Source: Cynocephalus volans (Eukaryota; Chordata; Mammalia; Dermoptera; Cynocephalidae). Taken from it: 64,000 nt of DNA. Positions 35,923 to 48,079 of the stretch are shown here, piece by piece. Position 1 is the stretch's first letter, and each line of letters opens with the position of its first letter. Position numbers and translations under genes: made by a program. The notes beneath the pieces are model-generated. The model was not told the DNA's origin and did not search any database. It was given only the letters and a program-made list of their open reading frames with translations. Location of the stretch: NCBI RefSeq assembly GCF_027409185.1, contig NC_084462.1:43906679-43970678 (forward strand), read 5' to 3'.

Positions 35923-36060
35923 TGCGATTTTATGATTCCGCATCATATTATCAAATTCCTCATTAATTTTTTTATATTTTTCTTCTGTATGTGGAGTTAG
36001 CACATATGAAGTATCAGGGTCTGGGCTGTCGCACCCTCTGTGTTCCTTCTTGTTCAGAGC
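35923..36060 (-). CDS. MEF2A: MEF2A alternative exon alpha2
   Basis: The exon is 138 nt (46 codons), starting ALNKKEHRGCDSPDPDTSYV and ending MMRNHKIA. The acceptor is tag at 36063-36061 and the donor GTGAGT starts at 35922; both ends are phase 0. It replaces alpha1 in the alternative isoform. Its sequence corresponds to the MEF2D alpha2 exon, the muscle-enriched isoform in that paralogue (established for MEF2D; inferred here). The SPD and LTPHTEEKYKK motifs are visible, and TPHTEE is a likely proline-directed kinase site. A UGCAUG lies 35 nt into the downstream intron. Neither exon breaks the frame if both were included, so exclusivity must come from splicing rather than from decay of a frameshifted product. 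Confidence 0.96.
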
Positions 36061-36125
36061 CTAAATAATGAAGTTAACAAAAAGGATCAACAAATAAAAA
36101 GTAGAGGTAAAGTAAAAGTACTTAC
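36061..36125 (-). other. 65-nt intron between alternative exons alpha1 and alpha2
   Basis: Donor GTAAGT at 36125, acceptor ttatttag ending at 36061, T-rich between. It is close to the lower size limit for mammalian introns, and any branch adenosine must lie within about 50 nt of the donor. Read in isoforms it would be part of a larger intron on either side. Confidence 0.95.
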
Positions 36126-36257
36126 AGGGCCTCGCTTGAAAATAAAATCACTATCTTCATTTAGTTTGCTGAATCTGTCCTCCGAGAGTGGACTGTGCTC
36201 AAAGTAATCGTCAGCATCAGGGCTCTCACAACCATTAAGGCCTTTCTTTCTTAAAGT
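36126..36257 (-). CDS. MEF2A: MEF2A alternative exon alpha1
   Basis: The exon is 132 nt (44 codons, residues 87-130), starting TLRKKGLNGCESPDADDYFE and ending FKRGP. The acceptor is cag at 36260-36258 and the donor GTAAGT starts at 36125; both ends are phase 0. It is the first-transcribed of two homologous, mutually exclusive exons directly after the MEF2 domain. In the MEF2 family the TLRKKG version is the broadly expressed one (established knowledge). The acidic SP motifs make it a phosphoregulatory segment. Only 65 nt separate it from alpha2. It shares the K-K-x-x-x-G-C-x-SPD core with alpha2, so the pair looks like an old tandem exon duplication. Confidence 0.96.
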
Positions 36258-37330
36258 CTGAAATACAATTGGAAAATTCACACACAAATAATACTAACTT
36301 GCCATGAGTTTTTTTTGTAAAATTTATTAAGAGAGCACAGACTGAATGAATTAAATTATACAAGAGCCACTGAAATGGTCTTCAAATGATCACAAATGTA
36401 TTCTAATTCTTCAAATAAGGTAAACCTTAAATATAAGCACAATTAATTCTCCCATTATACATTAAGAAAAAAGGAATATTTACTTGTTTGGATTCTTCCT
36501 TTCCAAATTTCTTGTAGAACCCTAAATTACTGACTGCTCAGTTACAACTTAAATCTAATTACAGCCTGATAAACTTATCAGATAGGGCCACTGAGTATAA
36601 ATAAGAACTGAAATAGAAATCTATTAAAATGATGCCTTGAGAAGTTATAGTACCTTTATAAATTGAATATTTTAGTAACTTCATTTACTGACAGTACTTT
36701 CTGTCCATGAGAGTTTTTCTAATTCACCAGAATTAGCACAGTATCCCAATAATATCATTCCTAATTTGTTCTTGAATCTTATTTTCCTACATAATTTTGA
36801 AATGTAAAGGCTCAAATTTAATACTTATTTATATATGTCAGTAATGACTCTTTTCTACATAGATGTTCTTAGTGACTTTATATATATATATATTTAAAAT
36901 TTGTACTCAAAAGTTATTCAGAATATATTCCCCTACTCCCTGACCCTTTGCTAGCTCTTTCCATAGTGCTCCTTCATGATTTGGTTTAATCCATTGAATT
37001 AAACTTTCTGGAGAGTCATTAAGACCATATTGACTATTATTTTTTCTTACTTTGCAGTAAAAAATATAGTGAACAGCTGATCTTCAGATTTTTAATTTTT
37101 TAACAAAGTCATCATGAGATAATTTGTCTAGTACTTAAAAGAATAAATTAAAAAGGCTTGAAGGTCTATGGAATATTCATTTACTTTTAAGATGTCTAAT
37201 TAAAAAAAAAAATCCTAAGGCAACTCATTTTAAGGAAGAGTTACCGGTTTCAAAACTTAAATAGGTTTGTGACTTGTTGATTTTCCAGGCAATCACAAAG
37301 AAGTATTAGGAAGTCAAATTTTTCCAAATA

Positions 37331-37375
37331 AACCTAACAGAGCTTAATTAGTTTAACCTAACAGAGCTTGATTAG
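37331..37375 (+). repeat. 24-bp period tandem duplication
   Basis: aacctaacagagctt(a/g)attag occurs at 37331-37351 and 37355-37375, differing at one base. Local slippage-type duplication. Confidence 0.9.
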
Positions 37376-40300
37376 GAAACAAAGTTGGATCAATAAGCTA
37401 GATAAGTTCATCAATAAATGATTATTTAAATTAGATTTAAGGTATTTTAAAATTAATTCATATAGCTCTTAGCATCCTTTAAAACATTAATTAATAAGTA
37501 GAATGTAAATATAATACATTGACTTGAGGTTTTTTTCCTTATTTTTTCCAAAGTCAAATTACTTTAAAATTTCACTTCACTCAATTCAATTTTTTAGTTT
37601 ACATGCTTAAAGAATCATAAGCAATTATTGGTATAAATGTTAGCTTCTCAATTTACTTGGCATTTGCTAGGAATCCCATACACAATGCCTGAAACTCCCA
37701 TTGCAATGCCATCACTAAACACATGTGCACACAGCAAACACTATACTATTTCCACAACATCTGCCCTATGGCACTAAGCTCTGTTTTTAACTAATCACAT
37801 GGACATTTATGTGTACTTAGCCATAAAAGATCCTGCTATTCAGAACACTAAAGGATAGAGACATTTATCTTCCCCCATCCATGGTAGCAAGTTCTACTTG
37901 TCAAATCTATGCAAGTTGCTATCAGCAGTGAAAACATTAACACTCAGAATACTGGAACACATTGAACTCCTATAACCTACAAAGCCCTAGAAACAGAACA
38001 AATATAGTAGGTGCCTACACACAGATCTTATCACAAATTGTCAACTTATTCTAGCCCTAAATCTCTGGATATTTCCCCTTAACTTCCATGTATCTTAAGA
38101 CTAGTTAACTCACAGTCTTGCTCTTCTTGGTATGCTAAAATGTTTCTTACTAAACTTTCCACAAACAGCAATCACTGAGGACACATCTCCTTGAACATTT
38201 TTTAATTTACAGAGGAAAAAGAATATTGCCTTTTTTCATTAATTACATGAAATTTTTATTCTACAAGGAGGGTTAACCCTACTTGTACTTATGAGGAAGG
38301 GAAGCACTCTGGTAGCTCCAGCTCTGCAAGCCTTCACTTCAGATAGAGTTCCTGTCACTGTGAGGGAATTTAAGAAGCTTATCAGCTCTAGATAACAAGC
38401 TAATGTACTACTGTTTGATAGCCAACTTGTGTCTCCTTATCACCAAAACATGAAGGACCCAACTACCATAAAAAGACTAGTTTTCTGTCTTCTTTATCAT
38501 TACCAAACAGCATAATAGTGAAAGTTCCTCCTATGTCACTGGTACTAACAAGAGGAATGCTGTATCTATTAACAAAGCCAGGCGAGGTGCATAAGAAACA
38601 GGCCAGCTTCAGTTTTCTCAAGTGCTTCAAGTTAGCCACAATAAAAACACTTGCTCAATGCAGAAAAGTCTGAAAGGTCACCACTACGAGGAATCTGCTT
38701 ATAAGTGGATTTATAAAAAAGGCATCAAGAATACTAGTACTGTGCACTCTATAAGGCTATTACTATTACTGATAATTATATTCTATTCCAAAGTAAACAA
38801 ACCTTCAAAAATACTTTATTTCTTGTAAATGTGACTAACAGTTTTTCAGTGACATTCTAGTAAACTTAAGAGAAAACTCAATTGTGCCAAAATAATTTCA
38901 AATTTCAGTGGAGTGTGCCATTTGATTTATCCCAGTTGCTTTTCTTAAATAATTGTATTCTGAAACATACATTAAAAACTGCTCAAGAGATCATTTGATG
39001 AGCAATTAAACTATTAATCAATTTAAGCTGATTTGATACAACTTGTTCTATACCCTTTATGTCAGTGTTCCAAACATGTTTAAAGGTTCTAATTGGCAAG
39101 ATTACTTAAATGAAATCCTAAAATTAATGTACCCACCTTTTTTCATCAGTCCATTTATACAAAAGACAGAAATGTTATTTTTGGAGTGTCAGTGAAGCAC
39201 TTTTTAAAAACATTTTTCTACTTGTCATAATAAAGTTAAATTCTATTATGGTTTCAATGGGTTTTCTTTTTGTGATTTGGGCCAATTCAGGTACTTTGTG
39301 TCATTTATGGTAAAAATGTAGGATTTATATAATAAACGTCCTTAGCTAACATTTACCTTTCAACACTAGTTATGTAAGGACAAACTGTGAAATATTTTTA
39401 AATGGACCAAAAAAAAAAAAAAAAAAAAATCAAGTATCTTTAGGAAAAACTACGATATATTATTTAAGGCACATCCTTCCAAGTTATCTGATTCTGTGGG
39501 GTTTATGTCATTGTGTTTGAGGTATTTTACAACTCTGTAGACACAGGAATTGTGGAAAACTTACAGTAATGCAAATAATTCATACTTATAGACATGCAAA
39601 TAAATCCTGTCCCGTGGAGGTTGAATTGACTTCTTTACGCCACTGTGGAAGAGCCAGTTTTTGCATCTATGAAGCAAATTCATTTGGTCTTGATGAGTTT
39701 ATATATTTGTCTGATCTTTGAACTTATCTGTTAACCAGATGAAACTTTTTTTCAGGTTCCCTCAGTAATTAATGAGTTAAAATCTTTGACTCATGTTCAT
39801 TTTATGTCTGAGAGTCATAATTTTACCTTTCTTTTAAGAAAATTATCTGTTATCAGTTATGAGTGTGAAACTACCCTCAACTAATCATTGATAGTAGATC
39901 TAAACTCAGAAAAGGGATTCCTAGTAACCCTTGATAGGACTTAGCATCAGATTGAATATTGGTTTTTAAAAGACAAAAAAGTAATGTGTTGTTATTTAAA
40001 AATTTTGAAAATACTTGATCATCTAATTAGTGATCTGTATTAATTATATCAAATATTAAGAAAATATGATCAGAGAAGGCTTGTGACCTTTCAGTACTTG
40101 TCTTCAAGAAATTAAAGAGAGGAATCCTTAATTCTTGTGGCAATTCATAAATTAAATGTTAGAGTGTAACTGTCCAAAATGACAAACTCCACAATCTCCT
40201 GAAGCAGGGTTCCTTTCAATCTGAAGCTATTGAGACCTAAAGTGAAATTCAAGCTGCTAGGGGAAGAGTGGGTAGTGTTCTGCCTGTAAGCATTTCCAGA

Positions 40301-41309
40301 GAAGAGATCCCTACATCACATCCACATTATTTCTGTGCTGAAAATGCCCAAATTAAACTTTAAGAGGTTTTTTGTTTTTTTGACATTAATTAAATCAGTT
40401 TTACCTAAATGAAGAGGAACTTAAAGCCTTCTATCTATTGATCAAAGATACCAACAGCAGGAAGGTGATTGAGTTTTAAAATTTCCATACCAGTTTTAAG
40501 AAAGAGCAGCAAAAAACTGAAATTTAGTACATTTAGTTTATATCCACCTTTGATTGTTTGGCTAGGCTATTTTACAAGACTGTATAGTTGGATATCTGTT
40601 AACTTGCAGAAAACTAATAATAGCTGCAAATAATTCTTGTTTGTAGAAATGGTTTACTGTGGAATGCCACTGATTATCACCCTGTGGATACTGACCAGTT
40701 TTATTTCTATTTATGAATTCATTTCAGTATTCTTTAACTATAAATGTGCTGTATATTAAGTTCTCCTTTGAACTATTTATGATACCTTATTGGTTTTTTC
40801 ATTCATTAATGAATTAAAAGTCTTCGACATGTTCATTTTGTTTTTGTAATCATCATGCCTTCTTCCAGATCTAATCGGCAAATTGGAAGGTTTATAGTTC
40901 CAACTGTCTGCTGTATCTTTTCATGTGGATTAATTTCCGAACATCTGTTTCAACTTAACTAAGATGAAATTTGTTATCTTTTATTAAACAGATCCCCTCT
41001 TCAGACTTACCTAGTCAACACAGCTAGAAACCGTGCTGTTCACTTGTTTTCTCCTACGCTGACATGGAATACCAAATTTTGTAGATTATCGTTTGCATTT
41101 TCACTTACCACCACACTCACCCAAGCCTGAACTGCCTTGTATCTAGACTCTTATTATACCTTCTTTCACTTTTCTCTTTTCCTTCTAATCTGTCCCATAA
41201 ATTGTTACAGATTCAGTTCCTCTCAATACCACTTTGAATTTATTACCTATTTTAAATTTTTGATGGCTCTCCATAATCTAAAGCACTGTCTCTAAACTTT
41301 TTAGATTAC

Positions 41310-41722
41310 CTATAGATAGAGTTTGGATGTGTTGTCCCCACCAAAACTCATGTGGAAATCTGATCCCCAGTGTGGCAGTTGTTGGAAACTGATTGAGTCA
41401 TAGGGGTGGATCCCATATGAATGGATTAATGCTCTCCCTGGGAGAGGAAGGGTAGGGAGTGAGTTCTCGCTGTTAGCTCCTGTGAGAGCTGGTTGTTTAA
41501 CAGACCCTGGCACCTCCTCTCTCTCTCTCTCTTGCTTCCTCTCACCATGTGATCTGCTTGTACCCGCTGGCTACCTGCCACTTTCTGCCATGAGTAGAAG
41601 CAGCCTGAGGCCCATGCCAGATGCAGCTGTTCCAGAATCATAAGCCAAATAAACCTCTGTTCTTTGTAAATTATCCAGTTCCATGTATTTGTTATAGCAA
41701 CACAAAACAGACTAATACACCT
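41310..41722 (+). mobile_element. Solitary MaLR LTR (MST/MLT type)
   Basis: About 410 bp in the order of a MaLR LTR: 'tttggatgtgttgtccccac', 'gattgagtcataggggtgga', a 'gagtgagttctcgctgt' block, a CT run, 'aataaacctctgttctttgt' (polyadenylation region) and the end 'aacagactaatac'. No internal coding sequence, so it is a solo LTR left by recombination. Plus orientation, opposite to MEF2A. Confidence 0.8.
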
Positions 41723-41929
41723 ACCCCATCTGCAAACATACTTCAGGAATAGCCTCCAATATATGTATATATTTTAATAAATTGTCAATCTTTTTGAATA
41801 TTAGTAAGCATATTTTAAAGATAAAATAGAATTTCTATTATTTTCTTCCTGAACTCCAACAGATATTTTTGTACATCTTACATTCCACTTTTGAAATAAC
41901 AGATGTGGAGCACAAAACCAAAATTACTT

Positions 41930-42370
41930 AGCGTGTTTGCAAGTGAACTACAGACTAGCTCTTAATTATTTTCTATCCTCCCTGAAAACTATGATCCAGC
42001 CAGTGGTCAAAATTACTGTCCTTACAACAGTCACAAAATTTTCTTCACTGATGCCACTCTGCTTGTTTGAAACCCTATTTCTTTTCTGTATGACTGTTTT
42101 ACAGCTCACTATGGCCTAGTTTTAACCCTATCTTTCTGTGAACTTTTTTCCCCCACTGCTTCCTATCCTAAAATTTTAAGAGTTCTTACTCTATAGGACC
42201 TTCACGTAATATACACTACCTTTTATTTACCCATCTTCTGTATATTTCCTGTATCTTCAACTTATCTATGAACTTTCAAATCAAAGAGTGAGGTCTACAT
42301 TGCTTTACGTTTTCAGCATCTAGACAAAGTGTTACACACATGAAAGAGGTATTTATTAATACTTGCAAAA
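41930..42370 (+). mobile_element. L2-like LINE fragment
   Basis: T/C-rich stretch ending with a diverged L2 3' pattern (cagcatctagacaaagtgt, then 'gaggtatttattaatacttg'). Confidence 0.45.
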
Positions 42371-43079
42371 TAAAACACAGCAGAGAGAGAGAGAGATCAG
42401 GATGCTTTGACAAGTCAAATGACTTCAGGAATCTTCTAAAACACAAAGTTATAAATGTCTTAAAACATAATAAATAATAAGGTAATCCAGAAACATCACT
42501 TTGTACAAGGCTGATCCACAAAAATTGTTGATATTTGACTGTTTTTGAACTACAAAAGTGCAATTTCAAAAAGTTCAACTTAAGAGTTTAACTTAGAATG
42601 GCTGATATTCTCAAAGCTGCTGGGAGATTCTCCATGGGCTTTTTGACAGGAAAAATTAGAATAACGGTTATTAGCAGACTTTTTTCCTTAGGTTAAATGT
42701 ATAGTTAGTGATAAGGTTCTGATTCTAGATATTATGAAAGAAGCACCTACATTTATTTTAAACCCAGTAGGCTGGAGCATAAACCTGGAATCTGAAAACC
42801 AAAAGAAATAATTTCCTAAAGTAAGGGAAACTCCATGCTATCTATAGAGGGCCAACCCAATTTAAATAAAATAAAAAATCTATATTAGCTCTGAGATAAA
42901 TGTCCCACAGCTCACCATATCTTTTCTTACTGAAATACAAAAGACAGTATCATAATTAAAGCTTTTTTAAAAACCTGGGAATTATTCTTCGATTACAAAA
43001 ATAATTAGATAGTGACCCAGAACATCAATTCATTTTTACATGAAGACCATCAGTTGTGCCTTTAGTAAAGTCAGCTTAC

Positions 43080-43265
43080 AAACCAGCCTTGGTGGCAGAG
43101 ATGAGAGACTATGGAGCCCTTGACACAGAGTTCCTGGTGTGGCCTTCAGAAAGCCAGGTACTCCTTTTGGTCTTTGTGTGCCATATGTCTGCATCCTTTC
43201 AATAAATTCCTCCTTTAGCTTGAGCTACTTTAAATGGGTTTCTATCCCCTGCAATCAAAAATCTT
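43080..43265 (+). mobile_element. MLT1-like LTR 3' end
   Basis: 'aataaattcctcctttagct', then 'tttaaatgggtttctatccc' and 'ctgcaatcaaaaa', matching the end of MLT1-class MaLR LTRs. Confidence 0.5.
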
Positions 43266-44187
43266 GATGAAGAAAACTGTCAGTGATCTTTTAAGGTCAC
43301 AAATGGTCTCCTTATCCAAGTCATGTATTTCTCAAAATAAATGTGCTAGTGCTTCCACACCCTATAATCCAGATAGAGCCCCAAATCTGGAAGTGATGAT
43401 TATTTACTGTTTTTGGCCAAAGATAATTGATGCGAATAATGGTACAGAAACCAACAAAGATCTTTACAGTCATGTGTTCTATTTTTCCACTTACAGAGTA
43501 CTAGCAACCTTGCATTTCAAGTTCAAGAAAACATTTATAGAACTCTGGGTAGATGCTAATGCTTGGCAGACTCTGTACATTTCCTCTCTGTATGTTTTCT
43601 AGTCTATATACTAAATCTCTGCAAACTGGAGATGGAAAGAGTAAGGGAAGAGTGGATAGAAAAAAAAAAGAGCTGAGAAGAACAATGCTGTTTAGACTTT
43701 TTTATAAGTATATCCAGGTTGTCTTTTATACAATAAGCTTAAAAAATAAACATATTTCAAATATATTATTAATTAGGCAGCTAGTTAATTGAAAGTGGGT
43801 TTCTTTCAGCTTATATTCTCTCATGTTAATCATTCAGCAAGAAATAATATACTTAAAATTTCAGACACTAATTTTCTACAGATTTTACATATATGCACAT
43901 ACATACACACACATACATGTATTACAATAATCTTTGATTTCTGTTTACAGAGTAAATAAATCAGGATTTCTTTCATTCTAAATATATTTAAATAAATACT
44001 TAAGCCAGGTGGAGTCCTAAATATGAACTTATAAATATCCCAAAGAACTGGCATTTTCTGGAATCTTGAGATATGCTACTAAATTTTGGATTCAGGACTC
44101 TATACTGCTTGAGTATCTACCAGAGCCTGTGCCTGGTAAGACTGCAGTTTTAACTACTGCTTACTAAGAATTGAAAAAATTTTAATA

Positions 44188-44252
44188 CGAGGGTACTTCA
44201 AAAGGTTTATCTTTCAGTTCTGTTTTTCCACTAACTTACTGAAGTACCCTTG
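44188..44252. mobile_element. Mariner-like MITE, short copy
   Basis: 65 bp bounded by near-perfect terminal inverted repeats (CGAGGGTACTTCA and TGAAGTACCCTTG), flanked on both sides by the dinucleotide TA, the Tc1/mariner target duplication. No coding capacity. It shares its left end with the copy at 60680-60761. Confidence 0.8.
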
Positions 44253-44739
44253 TATATGCTCAACATTAAAATAATTGTCAAATTACATTCTAAACTAATA
44301 GAACTAAAGCATTTACAAGTGAAACTATGGAATTAAAAGTACTCAAGAGATGTATATGCACGGTTTTTAAATGTACAGAAAGCTAGTCAATTAAATCAAT
44401 CCACAATTTTACCACCCACCTTCTCATTTCTGTGAAGCAGCTGAGCAGTAAATGCTCCATAGATACAGAATGAGTGAATAATTAGTAGATCTAATACAAA
44501 GTATAGGTGAGTACTTGTAAAATAAAGGAATAATAAGTTTTAAGTTCCAAGGAATTGAAATGACTATCAGAATATTTTTTAAATGAGAAAAGTTCTCCTT
44601 TTCCTCATTTTAAATAATTATTTCCAATTTTGAAACAGACACTATTTATTCTTTTTAGCAGCTTTGAAAACACACAAAAGCTTAATTTAAGACTATATTC
44701 TTAAACATAAAGGTATACAAAAACTTATATAAAATTCAA

Positions 44740-46300
44740 CAAATAATTATAAAATGAACATTAGTCATTTCAATCAGGTTAAAAAAACCCCACACAGCCA
44801 GAGCTCTATATATCTCCCTTAATCATACAAACCTCTCCTCTTATACCATTCTAACTCTGCGATGACAATTTTCTGGATTTCCTTAATAGGTTTACTACAT
44901 GTATGCGTATCCCTAACAACATAATTCAGCTTTGCCTATTTTTGAATATTATGTGAATAGAACCACATACAGTATATTATTCTCTCTTGCCTCTTTCATT
45001 ATACATTGTTTATGAGATTCATCCATAGGGTTACAAATAGGTATAGTTTGTTCATTTTCACTAAGTTCTCATACTGAACCACATTGTATGAACAACAAAG
45101 AAAAACTTTATGCATTATACTACAGACAGACACTGGAGTTGCTTCAATCTGTTGGATATTATGAAAATGATGCTGTGCATTTTTGCAGACACAGTCTACT
45201 GCACATCTGCACACATGTCTAGGAAATGTGCTAGGGTATATGCTCAAGATTGGAACTGTAACATCACAAAATATGTGGCTTGTCAGTTATACTCAAGGCC
45301 AGACTGCTGTTAAAGTAGTTCTATCAATGTACATTCCTACCTGCAACGAGTATTTAATTTGTATTCACCTGATTACTAATAAAATTAAGCATATCTCATA
45401 ACTATTGGCCATTTGAATTTTCTCTTTTGTGAAGCAACTTTTCAAGTACTTTGCCAAATTTTCCACTGAGTTGTCTTTTTCTTACTGATTCGCAGCAGTT
45501 CTTTTACAGTCAATAAAAGTCCTCAGCTGATTTTATGCACTGGAAAATCTTTCCCATTTGGTGGCATGTTTTTTGCTTTTTTAACTCGTCTTTGGATGAA
45601 CAGGCGTTCTTAACAGCTGAATTTATCATTTTTTTTCCTTTACAGTTAATGGTGATTTTTATGTTTATGTTGTATGTAAGAAATCCTCCCCTACCTCAAA
45701 ATCATGAAGATATTCTCCTCTATTATCCTCTAAATAGCTCTGTAATTTTGCCTTTCATATTCAGGTCAGGTCTATAATTATCCTAGAGGGCATTTTGTGT
45801 AAGTTGTAAGGAAGGTTCAATTTCATGGGTTTTCCCATATAGATATCCAACTGACCCAGCACCATTGCTTAGAGTTTGTTCTTTCCTCATATCTGTGATG
45901 TCATCTCTGTCACATATTAATTATCTATATATGCATGGTTCTGTTTCCCAGCTCTCTATTATTACATTGGTATTTTTGGCATTTGGTGCCTTTGCCAATG
46001 CCACAGTATCTTAATTACTATAGCTTTAAAATTAGTCTCAATATACTGTAGTGCAAACCCTCTTACTTCAGAGTTGCCTTCTCTGAATTTCAGAATCAGT
46101 TGTTGAGTTCTTTAAAAAAGAATTTCTTGGGATTTTGATTGGTATTTCATTGACTCTATACATATTATTTAATGTAGCACAGATACATACAATACTGAGA
46201 TTTCAAATCTATGAATATGGTATAGCCCTATGTTCCTGGGATAAATTCAACTTAGTCATGATATTATCCCTCCTATATACTGCTGGATTTAAATTCTGTA
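44740..46300 (-). mobile_element. Old L1 fragment, antisense, first part
   Basis: Recognised by 'ttggccatttgaattttctc', then 'aagatattctcctctattat', then 'ctgacccagcaccattgctt', the reverse of an L1M 3' region leading into ORF2. Interrupted near 46300 and continued at about 46745. Confidence 0.7.
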
Positions 46301-46744
46301 TTAGCAAAAGTAATGTTATATGCTTTAACAAACTCATAAATCTCAGTGGCTTAATACAATAAAAGTTTATTTCTTATTCATACAAAGCCCAATGAGAAAG
46401 TTTCTTATTCTCAGAGAGCTATGTTTGAGATTATTTGGAGCTCAGAGTCATTTGTCCTGTGGTTTCACATACAGGACCTTGGAGTCCCCATGTGTATTCT
46501 TTGCACCTGGCTGGCAAACAGGAAAGAAAGAGTATGAAGATTATGCGGGAGGTATCTTACAGGTCAGGCCTGGAAGCAGTATGTATCATTTCCACTTACA
46601 TTCCATTGGCTAGAACTCAGTCATGGCCACTCCTATCTGCATGGAAGGCTGATACAGAGTCTAGATGTGTGCCTAAGCAGTAGAGAAAATGGGTCATTGT
46701 AAAAACAAAAATATCTCCAATAAAAAAGATGTGAACACAAAGAA
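46300..46744. mobile_element. Unassigned repeat inserted in the L1
   Basis: Interrupts L1 sequence that continues in register at 46745 (taatattttgtttaaaagt). It contains 'ctcagtggcttaatacaata', 'aagtttatttcttattcata' and 'cattggctagaactcagtca', familiar from dispersed mammalian repeats whose family I cannot name with confidence. Confidence 0.5.
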
Positions 46745-47090
46745 GTGGACTAATATTTTGTTTAAAAGTTTTGCATTTATGAAAAGTGAGACTGACTTCT
46801 GTCTCTTCTCTTTAGAACTCTCCTTGTTGGTTTTGCTATCAAGGTTGGACTAGCTTGATAAAATGAGGAAAGGAGTTACTACTTTTGCTATTCTCTGGAA
46901 GAGTTTGTGAAATATTGGCATTACTTCCTCTTTAAAAATCTGCTAGTACTTGCTTATGAAGCCATCTGGAATTGAGATTTTGTGGTAAAGTTGACAATAA
47001 GACTATTCAAGTTTTCTATTTCTTCATAGTTGCATTTTGTTAAATAATATTTTTCTGGAAATCTGTCTACTGAGTCAAAGTTTTCAGGCA
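46745..47090 (-). mobile_element. Old L1 fragment, antisense, second part
   Basis: Continues the L1 of 44740-46300: 'ctctggaagagtttgtgaaa', then 'atgaagccatctggaattga' (reverse of ORF2). Confidence 0.65.
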
Positions 47091-47189
47091 CAGCAGGATC
47101 CTGAGATTATATGTGTTCAAAAAAGTATGTTAAAATAGCTCTCGAATACAAAACTAAATGGGTAGCTTTGTGATCCTCTAGTTCACTTC

Positions 47190-47335
47190 TTGCCTTTATA
47201 AAGAATAATAAAGTTAGGAGAGATCCAAGTACCCATCCCTATCCGCCCTCATCACATAGCTATGAAGTGGGACTAGAATCTAAGTCTTCTGATGTCTAGC
47301 CTAATGCTCTCTCCACTATGCTGTGTTACTTGAGC
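47190..47335 (-). repeat. MIR SINE fragment
   Basis: 'tcacatagctatgaagtggg', 'actagaatctaagtcttctg' and 'tgctctctccactatgctgt' follow the MIR core in reverse orientation. Confidence 0.65.
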
Positions 47336-47503
47336 TGTTAGCAGATTGCATCAATCAGTCAAAAAACCAAAAGGAGAACTGATAGAGGGCTGTAATCAGG
47401 AAACATTTCAACTACTCAGAAGAGAACATTGTGGTTGTAGGCATTGTCTTCACATTCCTTCCCCAGTTGCTCCATGATCTTTATCCATTTTTCTCAGTAA
47501 GAA

Positions 47504-47870
47504 ATGTCTGCTGTTCAGGCTATGGCTCCCTTGAATCTTAAGGTCTTATCCAGTTCTACGATACTCCTAGGTCTGACTGCTAAGATACCAACAAATGGTA
47601 ATAATGCTCTCTCCATGCCCACACCCCCCAATCCCAAAAGTTTTAGGGCCCTTGTCCAGCAGCAGATGGACACTGCAGCCAAGCAGTCTCAGCTTGTCAC
47701 CAAGGAGAATATAACTCTTGTAGATTTCTACACATAGATGAATACTTTGATAGAGCTGACTCTCAGTGCACTGTGAAGTCAGGAAAGTATATCTTCAAAA
47801 GTCCTGCCTGTTGGTTTTTCATTATCCCTTTTTGTTTACTGAATAAATACCTTAATTTGCCTTTTTTTCC
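47504..47870 (+). pseudogene. Possible processed pseudogene or exon-like fragment, unidentified
   Basis: A 77-codon frame (47504-47737) with a proline-rich middle (MPTPPNPKSF) and a Q/K-rich end (ALVQQQMDTAAKQSQLVTKE) differs in composition from its LINE-rich surroundings. About 100 nt later an AATAAA at 47842-47847 is followed by a plausible cleavage region. I do not recognise the protein, see no poly(A) tract and no clear target duplication, and the frame may be chance. Opposite strand to MEF2A. Confidence 0.25.
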
Positions 47871-48079
47871 CCTTTCACCCAAGAAAATTTGAGAGCATCC
47901 TAATAGGTTCTGATATTTACTGATAAACAAAATAGACATGTGTCATTGTCCAATAGACATGGGTCATAGTCCACGTGAAGCTTGTAGAGGTCATTTGATC
48001 ATCCCATGAAGACTTCTTTCTTACCATGGAAGCCTGACTTGGTCTTGGCCCCTTCTGGTTTACTTACAAAGCTCATGCA

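Noticed and set aside
36126..36257. Assignment of the gene to MEF2C or MEF2D
   Set aside because: Alpha-exon sequences, the Gln/Pro tract and the C-terminus fit MEF2A, and phosphosite spacing is a constant two residues from human MEF2A.
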